A stretch of DNA of 8,081 bases from Pontiellaceae bacterium (GCA_029934215.1 JAOZMR010000120.1:1-8081), one strand, 5' to 3'; positions 1 through 6,521 are shown, numbered from the stretch's first letter. Notes: generated by a model from the letters alone, not told the origin. Numbers and translations are program-made.

Positions 1-53
1 TGGAACTACTGCATTAAATCAAAAAATTAGGCACTTTATTTCTGCGCGGCGCC

Positions 54-1502
54 TTAGCTCGCAAGTTTTAGTACACGGGCTTTCGATGAGGGGATTCCGA
101 GCTCTTCGCGGTATTTTGCAACGGTCCGGCGCGCAACGGTTACGCCTTGGTTTTTGAATATGGCGGATAAACCGGAATCTGTCAGCGGCTTGGTTGGCTC
201 TTCGTTGTTAATCAGTTCGCTGAGCTGTTCTTTGATTTTCTCGGGTGTCACTGATGAGCCGTCCGCACAACGATAGCCAACTTTAAAGAACGCACGCATC
301 TCAATTAGTCCCTTTGGTGTGCGTACAAATTTATTGGCCACAGCTCGGCTGACGGTGGTTTCGTGTACTCCAATAATGGCTGCAACTTTATTCATCGTGA
401 GCGGTTTAAGTTGTCCGTCTGTCTTCATGAAGAAATCTTTTTGAACGCGAATGATTTCGCGTCCTACTTTTAGCATGGTTTCTTGGCGTTGGGTGATTCC
501 TTGAATGATGAATGTCGCTTCGCGCAATTTTTTGCGGATGTAATTCAAGTCTGCTTTGCCAGCCTGTCCCGCCTTGAGCAAGCGTTGACAATATGAGCTA
601 ATGCGCAACGGTTGCATGGATTCTTCACATAGCTCTACTTTCACTTCGCCTTCTTCTACTCGGATCTCTAAATCCGGCTGAATGAATTCTGTCGGCACGT
701 TCTGGTATATAAAACCTGGATCAGGATCTAGCATTCGGATTTGATCGGCGGCAATACATAACTCTTCTTCCTCTACGTTAAGAAGCTCGCACAGTTCTGC
801 GTGCTCTTTTTCGGCGAATTCGGAGAGGTGTTCGTTAACAATTTGCTCTGCGAGGCAGGTGTCTACACGCATCGCAGCGAGTTGTAAAATCAAGCACTCC
901 TTCATGTCGCGTGCTCCGATCCCCGCAGGAACGATCGACTGGAATTTCAGCAGAAGCGACCACGCCTTATCCCCATGAATTCCGCAGGTTTCAGCAAACT
1001 CGGCTAATGAGATGTCCAGATAACCACGATCATTCAGATAGCCACCCAGCTCGCGGGCCAATGCGGCGTCTTCCGTAGAAAGGTCAGAATAGAGAATCGA
1101 ATTTTCAACCTCCTCGTGGAGGCTTGTGGCTCGAACCAGCGAATCCATCATGAAGCTGTTTTGATCCTGAAGATGATCGGTAGAGGCGAGTTTCGGTGCT
1201 GCATCCGCCGTGCGCCATTCTTCATCAATGTCTGCCAAAACGTTGAGACGCTCGTCATACGAATCATCACCCAAACTCAACTCGGAGGAGTCGTCGCCAT
1301 ACGATTCCTCGGAATCGCCAGTCTCCAGCCCCTCGGGCTCGCTCACCTCCAGCGCGGGATTTGCCATCAATTCGCTTTGAATCATTTGATTCAATTCAAC
1401 AGCTGGAACCTGCAGTAGTTTCAACCAGTTCAGTAGTTGGGGTGCCAAATTTAATTGTTGGGATAGATTCGACTGGGTAAATAATCCTAGATTCGCACTC
1501 AT
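54..1502 (-). CDS. rpoN: RNA polymerase sigma-54 factor RpoN
   Basis: Alternative sigma factor that directs core RNA polymerase to -24/-12 promoters and needs AAA+ activators to open them. The 482-residue length is normal for the family. Residues 1-50 are the Gln/Leu-rich activator-interaction region I, followed by an acidic region II (about 51-105). The core-binding part follows, with the typical L-x-P-x-P-G motif (LDPDPG, 258-263). A helix-turn-helix lies around 371-391 (HETTVSR), and the RpoN box ARRTVAKYRE is at 457-466, near the C-terminus as usual. The ATG start is supported by AGGAG at 1511-1515 with an 8-base spacer and by a promoter further upstream. It is transcribed in the same direction as pabBC but is 254 bp away with its own promoter, so it is probably a separate unit. 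Nothing is truncated. The identity rests on family motifs recognised by eye; which genes it controls cannot be told from this window. Confidence 0.97.
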   Translation of the reverse strand: MSANLGLFTQSNLSQQLNLAPQLLNWLKLLQVPAVELNQMIQSELMANPALEVSEPEGLETGDSEESYGDDSSELSLGDDSYDERLNVLADIDEEWRTADAAPKLASTDHLQDQNSFMMDSLVRATSLHEEVENSILYSDLSTEDAALARELGGYLNDRGYLDISLAEFAETCGIHGDKAWSLLLKFQSIVPAGIGARDMKECLILQLAAMRVDTCLAEQIVNEHLSEFAEKEHAELCELLNVEEEELCIAADQIRMLDPDPGFIYQNVPTEFIQPDLEIRVEEGEVKVELCEESMQPLRISSYCQRLLKAGQAGKADLNYIRKKLREATFIIQGITQRQETMLKVGREIIRVQKDFFMKTDGQLKPLTMNKVAAIIGVHETTVSRAVANKFVRTPKGLIEMRAFFKVGYRCADGSSVTPEKIKEQLSELINNEEPTKPLTDSGLSAIFKNQGVTVARRTVAKYREELGIPSSKARVLKLAS

Positions 1503-1532
1503 TCTCGCTTCTCCTGTTTTTGATACTGCCCC

Positions 1533-1560
1533 CTTATAGCATAAAGTGAGCCAATTTCAA
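1533..1560 (-). promoter_or_regulatory. Sigma-70-type promoter of rpoN
   Basis: Read on the minus strand, TTGAAA (1555-1560, five of six to TTGACA) is followed by a 16-bp spacer and TATAAG (1533-1538, five of six to TATAAT). The spacer ends in TGC, which makes an extended -10 element (TGCTATAAG). The expected transcription start is near 1526, giving a leader of about 25 bases that contains the AGGAG ribosome binding site. The boxes are seen directly; their use by the housekeeping sigma factor is inferred. Confidence 0.7.
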
Positions 1561-1632
1561 AAAAAAGAACTGAAATAAAAGATCAAAATCGCCAATCACC
1601 TGTTAAATAGGCAGTTAGAAGAGAAGATAACC

Positions 1633-1800
1633 ATGGCGAACGAAGGTTCCGTCCGCAAAGAGGAGGCAAGACGCAGAGTCATTACCGTCGAGTTTAGCGA
1701 CAACCGCCCGATGCAAAACACGACAACACATTATTTTCTGGTCCCATTTCGCACGCTTATTTTTGAATGGTGGCGGGTCTCCATCTGCGAACGGAGTTAA
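1633..1800 (+). CDS. Possible small hypothetical protein (55 aa)
   Basis: An ATG at 1633 opens 55 codons and ends at a TAA at 1798-1800. A purine-rich GAAGAGAAG lies a few bases upstream and could serve as a weak ribosome binding site. The product starts MANEGSVRKEEARRRV. It has a charged N-terminal half and a hydrophobic/aromatic stretch (HYFLVPFRTLIFEWW) near the C-terminus; I recognise no family. Third codon positions are rich in G/C over the first half, which is mildly protein-like. Against it: the last 44 bases lie over the 3' end of pabBC on the other strand, there is no clear promoter, and an ORF this short can arise by chance. It may also be the remnant of a longer gene or part of a small RNA. 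Confidence 0.25.
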   Translation: MANEGSVRKEEARRRVITVEFSDNRPMQNTTTHYFLVPFRTLIFEWWRVSICERS

Positions 1801-3469
1801 TCAACCCGATTGAATCTGCTTGTTTTAAATCCCTCAAATGGATCACTCGCTCCTCGATATCGCCCCGTTCTAGCAACTCGTTTCGAAACGTTCCGGCAAG
1901 CAGTCCACAAGAGATTGGAGGCGTAACGTTATGTCCATCGAGCTCAACAACAATGTTTGCAATGCAACTTTCGGTCAGCTCGCCGCGTTCATTGTAAAGC
2001 AACACATCATCCGCATCCGGAAAGTTCGCCTTCGCTTTTTCATACACCGCCCGATTTGTCGTTTTGTGATAAAGAAAGAGATCCGTCGAATCGACGGGTT
2101 CTTTCGCAATCGCCAACGTAGAAGAGGCTTTCTGCCTATTTAGTCCGAGCACTTGAATGTTAAATTCGCCACACTCACGCAACAAAACCCGGATACGCGC
2201 CGAGGAATGGAGACGCAGATTACGCAGATCGGCGCAGAGCTTTTCACGATCGAAACGAAACCCAAAAAACTCCGCCGACTCCGCCAACCGAGTCAAATGC
2301 CGCTCCAGCAAAAAAAAGCCTCCATCCTCCCAGAGCATCGTTTCGATCAGCTCGAAAACTGGCGTTTTTTTCGTTAAAATCGCTGCCTTAGAAAGTGCCT
2401 CCTCATACTCCGCGTCCGTATTCGAATCCCAAACAATCCCGCCTCCAATCCCATACTCAACCGTCCCAGCTGTCCGATCCACAAACGCCGTACGAATCGC
2501 AACATTGAACTGCGCATCCCCATTCGGAGCCATAAACCCAATCGACCCCGTATAGATGCCGCGTGCGGATTTTTCCAACCCTTGGATAATCTCCATCGTC
2601 TTCACTTTCGGTGCTCCTGTGATCGACGCACAAGGAAACAACGCTCTCCAAAACTCGGAATCCCTTGCACCCTTATGCCGTCTCGGGAGCTTTCCCTTCA
2701 CGGTAGAGGTCATCTGCCAAACCGTTGGATAGTTTTCCAAATCGAAACAGCTAAGCGTCTCCACGGAGCCCGGCTCGGCGATGCGACCCAAATCATTTCG
2801 GATCATATCAACAATCATAATATTCTCCGCGCGATCCTTCGGTGAATTCTTCAGCGTCTCCGCATGCTTCCGGTCCTTGGAAAACGTAAGCCCACGCGGA
2901 AACGTTCCCTTCATTGGACGAGCAGTAAGCACGCCATCGCTCAGATCAAAAAACAGCTCCGGCGATGCCGAACAAATCGCAAAATCATCCATTTCGACAA
3001 ATGCGCCAAACCCGCCCCGTTGCGCCGCAGCGAGATCACAAAAGAAAGAAAACGGATCGCCCGAAAACCCAGCATTCAGCCGGAACGTATAATTCACTTG
3101 ATACGTATCGCCCGCCGCGATGTGATCCTTAATTTTCGCGATTGCCTCAACATACTCATCCCGCAACACCGACGGTCTCCACTCGCCAAGTTCATAATCC
3201 TCTATGCTGGACTGAGACGGCAAAAGCACCTTCTGCACCTCCTCGAAAAGCCCAAAACGCAATAAAGGAAAATCCCCAGGTGAATGGGTTTTAAGGGCGA
3301 CATCAAAAGCACCAGCGGCTTCGTAGGAAATAAAACCAGCTGCCCACAGGTCGCTCGCTTCGATTTCTTCCAAACACTGGAAAACCTCTGTTGGCGTACG
3401 CGCCGTAAGCACCTCGACAGGATTCTCAAACGAGAGCCAGGCATCGCCGTATTGGATTCTTATTTTCAC
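1757..3469 (-). CDS. pabB: PabB-PabC fusion: aminodeoxychorismate synthase component I / aminodeoxychorismate lyase
   Basis: Bifunctional cytosolic enzyme for p-aminobenzoate, a folate precursor. The N-terminal part converts chorismate plus ammonia to 4-amino-4-deoxychorismate; the C-terminal part removes pyruvate. Numbered from the GTG start (570 aa), residues to about 365 are the chorismate-binding domain. It carries the PMKGT motif with Lys187, where anthranilate synthases have Ala, then DRAENIMIVDMIRNDLG, the ITGAPK motif and a GIGGGIVWDS segment. From about 370 there is a class IV aminotransferase fold, with the presumed PLP lysine in YHKTTNR (Lys469) and a C-terminal GLLAGTFRNELL segment. 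The amidotransferase partner PabA is not in the window. The frame stays open to a TTG at 3508, but that start has no ribosome binding site. The GTG at 3469 has AAAGG ten bases upstream and begins right where family similarity starts, so I chose it. The gene diverges from the dCMP deaminase cluster. Confidence 0.93.
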   Translation of the reverse strand: MKIRIQYGDAWLSFENPVEVLTARTPTEVFQCLEEIEASDLWAAGFISYEAAGAFDVALKTHSPGDFPLLRFGLFEEVQKVLLPSQSSIEDYELGEWRPSVLRDEYVEAIAKIKDHIAAGDTYQVNYTFRLNAGFSGDPFSFFCDLAAAQRGGFGAFVEMDDFAICSASPELFFDLSDGVLTARPMKGTFPRGLTFSKDRKHAETLKNSPKDRAENIMIVDMIRNDLGRIAEPGSVETLSCFDLENYPTVWQMTSTVKGKLPRRHKGARDSEFWRALFPCASITGAPKVKTMEIIQGLEKSARGIYTGSIGFMAPNGDAQFNVAIRTAFVDRTAGTVEYGIGGGIVWDSNTDAEYEEALSKAAILTKKTPVFELIETMLWEDGGFFLLERHLTRLAESAEFFGFRFDREKLCADLRNLRLHSSARIRVLLRECGEFNIQVLGLNRQKASSTLAIAKEPVDSTDLFLYHKTTNRAVYEKAKANFPDADDVLLYNERGELTESCIANIVVELDGHNVTPPISCGLLAGTFRNELLERGDIEERVIHLRDLKQADSIGLINSVRRWRPATIQK

Positions 3470-3583
3470 TAAAACAGAGCCTTTATATAGATGTGAGTTT
3501 CCAACCAATCAAGAGGTTGTAAAGAATCCATCATACGCGCCATCATGAACAGAAAAATCACGGACAAAAACCGTTCTGGGTCG

Positions 3584-3627
3584 TTTCCGAGCATTGGAAA
3601 AACAGGTTGAATTCTCCAATCCTTGGA
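3584..3627. repeat. Two TCCAA/TTGGA-type short palindromes
   Basis: The first palindrome (3584-3600) pairs TTTCCGA with TTGGAAA around the loop GCA: seven pairs, one of them a G-T wobble. The second (3615-3627) pairs TCCAA with TTGGA around TCC, five perfect pairs. They are 14 bases apart and share the half-site TTGGA. On the minus strand they would lie in an extended pabBC leader. They could be a dimeric regulator's binding sites or part of a dispersed intergenic repeat; the sequence alone does not decide. Confidence 0.5.
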
Positions 3628-3653
3628 ACTCGTTCAACAGAAAAGCCTCTCCC

Positions 3654-3695
3654 TTCGACATTCGAAATTCCTTGTTCGAAATTCGATATTCGACA
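3654..3695. repeat. Six-unit 7-bp tandem array (TTCGAnA)
   Basis: Six consecutive heptamers fill 42 bp exactly. Units 1 and 6 are TTCGACA, units 2 and 4 are TTCGAAA, unit 5 is TTCGATA and unit 3 is the diverged TTCCTTG. TTCGA therefore occurs at 3654, 3661, 3675, 3682 and 3689, in strict 7-bp register with one degenerate position. Because TTCGAA is its own complement, the array reads similarly on both strands. No gene depends on it. From memory, similar arrays recur between genes in PVC-type and other environmental genomes, so a dispersed repeat is likelier than a unique element. Confidence 0.75.
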
Positions 3696-3701
3696 CTCCT
3701 C

Positions 3702-3756
3702 TCCTCCTCCCTATCCCGCCAGCCCCTTTCGGAGGAGGACCCTAATCGGGGCTGGC
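3702..3756. repeat. Interleaved 9-bp inverted repeats (possible pseudoknot)
   Basis: Two perfect 9-bp inverted repeats are nested in A-B-A'-B' order. A is TCCTCCTCC (3702-3710) with GGAGGAGGA (3731-3739); B is GCCAGCCCC (3718-3726) with GGGGCTGGC (3748-3756). As RNA from either strand they could form an H-type pseudoknot with connecting loops of 7, 4 and 8 bases, or two mutually exclusive hairpins. Pair B is high-complexity and unlikely to be chance; pair A is low-complexity and could be. It may be a structured leader, a dispersed palindromic repeat or a remnant of a small mobile repeat. Confidence 0.6.
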
Positions 3757-3811
3757 ACAACCGGCAGCAACAAACCTCTGAATGCTACGAAAATTTAACC
3801 CATACGCAACG

Positions 3812-3840
3812 TTCATGAGAAATAGTACTGAAAATATAAG
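3812..3840 (+). promoter_or_regulatory. Candidate promoter for the dCMP deaminase cluster
   Basis: TATAAG at 3835-3840 matches five of six -10 positions, but the hexamer 17 bp upstream, TTCATG at 3812-3817, matches only three of six -35 positions. A start near 3847 would put the 22-bp palindrome at the very beginning of the transcript. The case rests mainly on the -10 box and on the location, so it is tentative. Confidence 0.35.
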
Positions 3841-3847
3841 TATCCGT

Positions 3848-3869
3848 AAATGGGTATACATACCCATTT
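3848..3869. promoter_or_regulatory. Perfect 22-bp palindrome, possible operator
   Basis: AAATGGGTA (3848-3856) and TACCCATTT (3861-3869) are perfect inverted repeats around TACA. The site lies 61 bp upstream of the preferred dCMP deaminase ATG and immediately after a possible -10 box. Its AT-rich arms and short run of only four T make an efficient intrinsic terminator unlikely. Perfect dyad symmetry of this size near a divergent promoter is typical of an operator for a dimeric repressor, but no regulator gene is nearby to suggest which one. Confidence 0.5.
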
Positions 3870-3930
3870 TAGCAGAATCTTTACCGAATAATCTCGCGTC
3901 TTGCATCCAGAATTTCGTAGCATCCGCCGC

Positions 3931-4398
3931 ATGAACGAGTTTAAACGTCCCAGCTGGGATGAGTATTTTATGGATATCGCCCACGTAGTTTCTCATAGAG
4001 GAAATTGCTGTCGGCGGCAGGTGGCTGCGGTGATTGTGCGGGATCGTCGGATTATCTCGACCGGTTATAATGGCACGCCTAAGGGAATTACAAACTGCTA
4101 TGAGGGCGGATGCGAACGCTGCGCATCGGACACGCCGTCGGGCGAAGGGCTGGGCGATTGTACCTGCTGCCATGCCGAGGAAAATGCGATTGTGCAGGCA
4201 GCCTATCATGGGATTTCTGTGAAGGATGGCGTGCTTTATTGTACGATTAGTCCGTGTTTAATGTGTACAAAAATGATCATTAACGCAGGAATCTCTGAAG
4301 TCGTGTACGAAAAAGAATATCACTTTAAGGACCAAGCGCGTGCGCTATTTGCAGAAGCAGGCGTCATCTGTCGCCAATTCAATCGCGGAGAACTATGA
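3931..4398 (+). CDS. Deoxycytidylate (dCMP) deaminase
   Basis: Zinc-dependent cytosolic deaminase turning dCMP into dUMP, the substrate of thymidylate synthase. The 155-residue protein opens with the family signature RPSWDEYFM (6-14). The catalytic HAEEN is at 81-85, with His81 as zinc ligand and Glu83 as the proton shuttle. PCLMC at 108-112 supplies the other two zinc ligands, Cys109 and Cys112. Between them lies a cysteine-rich insert (Cys56, 61, 64, 77, 79, 80) that could bind a second metal. As I remember it, the pattern GYNGTP...GGC-x-RC...C-x-CxHAEEN resembles yeast DCD1 more than typical bacterial ComEB. The frame extends to a TTG at 3901, but that start has no ribosome binding site, and similarity begins after the ATG at 3931, which also lacks a clear site. 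The stop overlaps the kdsB start by ATGA, suggesting translational coupling. A dedicated role in competence is not implied. Confidence 0.9.
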   Translation: MNEFKRPSWDEYFMDIAHVVSHRGNCCRRQVAAVIVRDRRIISTGYNGTPKGITNCYEGGCERCASDTPSGEGLGDCTCCHAEENAIVQAAYHGISVKDGVLYCTISPCLMCTKMIINAGISEVVYEKEYHFKDQARALFAEAGVICRQFNRGEL

Positions 4399-5156
4399 AA
4401 AACAAACAACGTATAATAGGAGTCATTCCATCACGATGGGCATCCACCCGCCTCCCCGGAAAACCGCTTGCAATGATTGCGGGAAAAACAATGATTCAAC
4501 GTGTTGCCGAACGTGTTGCGCAGGCAAAAACCTTAGATGCCGTGTTTGTCGCCACGGATGATCAACGGATCGCAGACACCGTAGCTTCTTTTTCGATTCC
4601 CGGCGTAAAAGCTGTGATGACTCGAGAGGATCATCCATCCGGCACCGATCGAATCGCCGAGGCAATCACAAACGCGGACTGCGATATTGTGATCAATATT
4701 CAGGGAGACGAGCCGCTCATCGACCCCGCATTGATCGATCACCTCGCGGAAGTGATGCGCTCGGGGGACTGGGATATGGCAACCGCTGCGGCGCCGATAG
4801 AACATGAAGACGATCTGAAGAGTCCGGATGTTGTAAAAGCTGTATTTGCGGACAACGGTCAGGCGCTCTACTTTTCGCGTGCGCCCATCCCGCACGTGCG
4901 CGACGCGCACGGCACTCTCTCCGGCGCACACTGGCGGCACATCGGCATTTATGCATATCGCCGAGATTACCTGCTCCACTTGGTGACCGAGCCCCCTTGC
5001 GCATTGGAAAAACTCGAAAAGCTCGAACAACTGCGTGCACTGCACATCGGCTGCAAAATGAACGTCCTGAAGGTGGCAGATATCGGCATCGGTGTTGATA
5101 CGCCAGAGGATATCAAAAAGGTAGAGAAGATTTTAAACGAACAGGGCGCGTCTTGA
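4395..5156 (+). CDS. kdsB: 3-deoxy-manno-octulosonate cytidylyltransferase (CMP-Kdo synthetase)
   Basis: Cytosolic enzyme that transfers CMP from CTP to Kdo, giving the CMP-Kdo used to build the inner core of lipopolysaccharide. The 253-residue length is standard. Visible motifs are the N-terminal nucleotide-binding segment IPSRWASTRLPGKPL (11-25), DHPSGTDRIAEA, NIQGDEP (101-107, with an acidic residue expected to bind magnesium), FSRAPIP, HIGIYAY (182-188), LEKLEQLRAL (207-216) and GVDTPEDI (233-240). Together these are diagnostic of KdsB rather than of other sugar cytidylyltransferases such as NeuA. GGAG at 4387-4390 precedes the ATG by four bases. The start lies within the last codons of the dCMP deaminase gene. 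Its presence implies an outer membrane containing Kdo. No other Kdo gene is in the window. Confidence 0.97.
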   Translation: MKNKQRIIGVIPSRWASTRLPGKPLAMIAGKTMIQRVAERVAQAKTLDAVFVATDDQRIADTVASFSIPGVKAVMTREDHPSGTDRIAEAITNADCDIVINIQGDEPLIDPALIDHLAEVMRSGDWDMATAAAPIEHEDDLKSPDVVKAVFADNGQALYFSRAPIPHVRDAHGTLSGAHWRHIGIYAYRRDYLLHLVTEPPCALEKLEKLEQLRALHIGCKMNVLKVADIGIGVDTPEDIKKVEKILNEQGAS

Positions 5157-5227
5157 TCTGTGGAAAAGCGAGCTTTCCCCTTGTCTCACAACGCCGTTTC
5201 GGTAAACTTTGCGCTCAATTTAATGGC

Positions 5228-5233
5228 AAGGAG
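5228..5233 (+). promoter_or_regulatory. Ribosome binding site that fixes the hom start
   Basis: AAGGAG lies four bases before the ATG at 5238 and is the only good site in the area. It decides against the upstream in-frame GTG at 5160 and ATG at 5223, since the latter lies only three bases before the site. The 81-bp gap after kdsB also holds a 5-bp hairpin (GGAAA 5162-5166 with TTTCC 5174-5178) and a weak promoter candidate (TTGTCT 5181-5186, 16 bp, TAAACT 5203-5208). Confidence 0.75.
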
Positions 5234-5237
5234 TTTT

Positions 5238-6521
5238 ATGAAAAATGTAAAGATTGGTATTTTAGGGTTCGGCACCGTCGGTGCGGGCGTAGTTGAAGGA
5301 ATCATCAACAACGGAGAGCTACTGGCGCAGCGAACCGATATCCTTCCAAGCATTGGAAAAATCGCAGATTTGGATATTGAAAGCGATCGCGGTGTAAACG
5401 TCGATACCTCGCTTCTAACAACGGACGCGCTTTCCGTCATTAACGATCCAGAAATTGACATTATCGTCGAACTCATCGGCGGCGTAACCATCGCCAAGAA
5501 ATTTGTACTTCTCGCGCTCGAAGCAGGCAAGCCAGTCGTGACAGCCAACAAAGCACTAATCGCCGAGGCTGGGCGCGAGTTGTTCGAAGCCTCAGCCAAA
5601 AGCGGAGCCGGGCTCTACTTCGAAGCCAGCGTCGCAGGCGGCATTCCTGTTCTACGAGCACTGCGCGACGGCTTAGTTGGCAATCAGATTCAGAGCATGT
5701 ACGGAATACTGAACGGAACCTGCAACTACATCCTAACACGCATGGAACGCGAGGGACTCGACTTCGACACCGTACTCGCCGACGCGCAAAAGCTCGGCTA
5801 CGCAGAAACCCCGCCCGATCTGGATATCGACGGCGACGACACCGCGCACAAAGCCGTCGTTCTCGCATCACTCGCTTACGGCGCACCCGTCCCGATGGAT
5901 GCATTCACCATCGAAGGCATTCGCGGGCTGTCGCATCGCGAAATCGAATATGCCGACGAGCTAGGTTATCGCATTAAACTTCTCGCAGTTATCCGCAATG
6001 TGGATGGTCAGGTTGAGATGCGCGTCGAGCCGGCACTCGTTCCAAAAGATCATTTATTGGCGTCTGTTCACGACTCCTTCAACGCCGTATTTATCGAAGG
6101 CGATGTCGTGGGCGACACACTCTACTACGGACGCGGCGCGGGCCGAGCGCCAACCGCCAGCGCGGTAATCGGCGACATCATGGAAGCCGCCGCAGGAACA
6201 GGAGGAAGCTGCAAATGGCTCCTCCAAAACAAAACCCTCCCCGTACGCGGCGCGGATGAGATTTCCGTTCGCTGCTACCTACGCCTCTCCCTGAAAGACC
6301 AGCCAGACGCAATCGCCGACGTAGCGCACGTACTCGGAAAAAACAACATCAGCATTGGCGCGGTACTGCAAAAAGAACAAAACCTCGGCGAACAGGTCCC
6401 CGTTGTGTTTCTGACCCATAAGGCGCTTGAAAAAGATTTTGTCGCGGCAATGAAAGAGATTACTGAGCTTACTGTCGTAGACGGCAAACCCGTTCGAATG
6501 GCAATCGAAGACTTTGAGTAG
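5238..6521 (+). CDS. hom: Homoserine dehydrogenase with C-terminal ACT domain
   Basis: NAD(P)H-dependent reduction of aspartate semialdehyde to homoserine, the branch point toward threonine and methionine. From the ATG at 5238 the protein is 427 aa, the usual size of the monofunctional ACT-containing form. The Rossmann motif GFGTVG is at 10-15. TANKALI carries Lys105, and the substrate-binding region includes EASVAGGIP (129-137) and GILNGTCNYIL (156-166). The signature LGYAETPPDLDIDGDDTAHK ends at Lys205, the expected catalytic lysine. Residues from about 339 form an ACT domain, consistent with feedback control, probably by threonine (family knowledge, not shown here). The frame remains open upstream to a GTG at 5160, but the added 26 residues are not family-like and lack a ribosome binding site. 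The gene follows kdsB by 81 bp and precedes the aspartate kinase by 43 bp, so hom and the kinase are probably cotranscribed. Confidence 0.96.
   Translation: MKNVKIGILGFGTVGAGVVEGIINNGELLAQRTDILPSIGKIADLDIESDRGVNVDTSLLTTDALSVINDPEIDIIVELIGGVTIAKKFVLLALEAGKPVVTANKALIAEAGRELFEASAKSGAGLYFEASVAGGIPVLRALRDGLVGNQIQSMYGILNGTCNYILTRMEREGLDFDTVLADAQKLGYAETPPDLDIDGDDTAHKAVVLASLAYGAPVPMDAFTIEGIRGLSHREIEYADELGYRIKLLAVIRNVDGQVEMRVEPALVPKDHLLASVHDSFNAVFIEGDVVGDTLYYGRGAGRAPTASAVIGDIMEAAAGTGGSCKWLLQNKTLPVRGADEISVRCYLRLSLKDQPDAIADVAHVLGKNNISIGAVLQKEQNLGEQVPVVFLTHKALEKDFVAAMKEITELTVVDGKPVRMAIEDFE

Larger units (their letters stand above)
3470..3930. other. Divergent intergenic region rich in short repeats
   Basis: This 461-bp stretch separates the starts of pabBC and the dCMP deaminase gene. 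Short ORFs cross it on both strands, but none has a ribosome binding site or a recognisable product, and the longest minus-strand one is essentially a translation of the repeats. From left to right it holds paired TCCAA/TTGGA palindromes, a 7-bp tandem array, interleaved inverted repeats and a 22-bp palindrome, listed separately. A weak minus-strand promoter for pabBC can be drawn: TTGATT, 17 bp, then TATATA at 3484-3489. If used, it would start transcription so close to the GTG at 3469 that the mRNA would be almost leaderless, so I do not list it on its own. Confidence 0.75.

Noticed and set aside
1..53. GC-rich GGCGCC palindrome just after the rpoN stop as a terminator
   Set aside because: It is six bases long, lacks a hairpin loop and is not followed by a T-run in the direction of rpoN transcription.
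1116..1418. 100-codon plus-strand ORF inside rpoN
   Set aside because: It is a shadow of the conserved rpoN coding sequence, without family similarity or its own ribosome binding site.
3509..3760. 83-codon minus-strand ORF upstream of pabBC
   Set aside because: Its translation is simply the inverted repeats, the TTCGA array and the palindromes read through. It has no ribosome binding site and no recognisable family.
3742..4209. 155-codon minus-strand ORF
   Set aside because: It lies mostly opposite the dCMP deaminase, whose catalytic motifs prove the plus strand to be coding.
5160..5237. 26-residue N-terminal extension of homoserine dehydrogenase from GTG 5160
   Set aside because: The AAGGAG at 5228-5233 and the family's usual N-terminus place the start at 5238.
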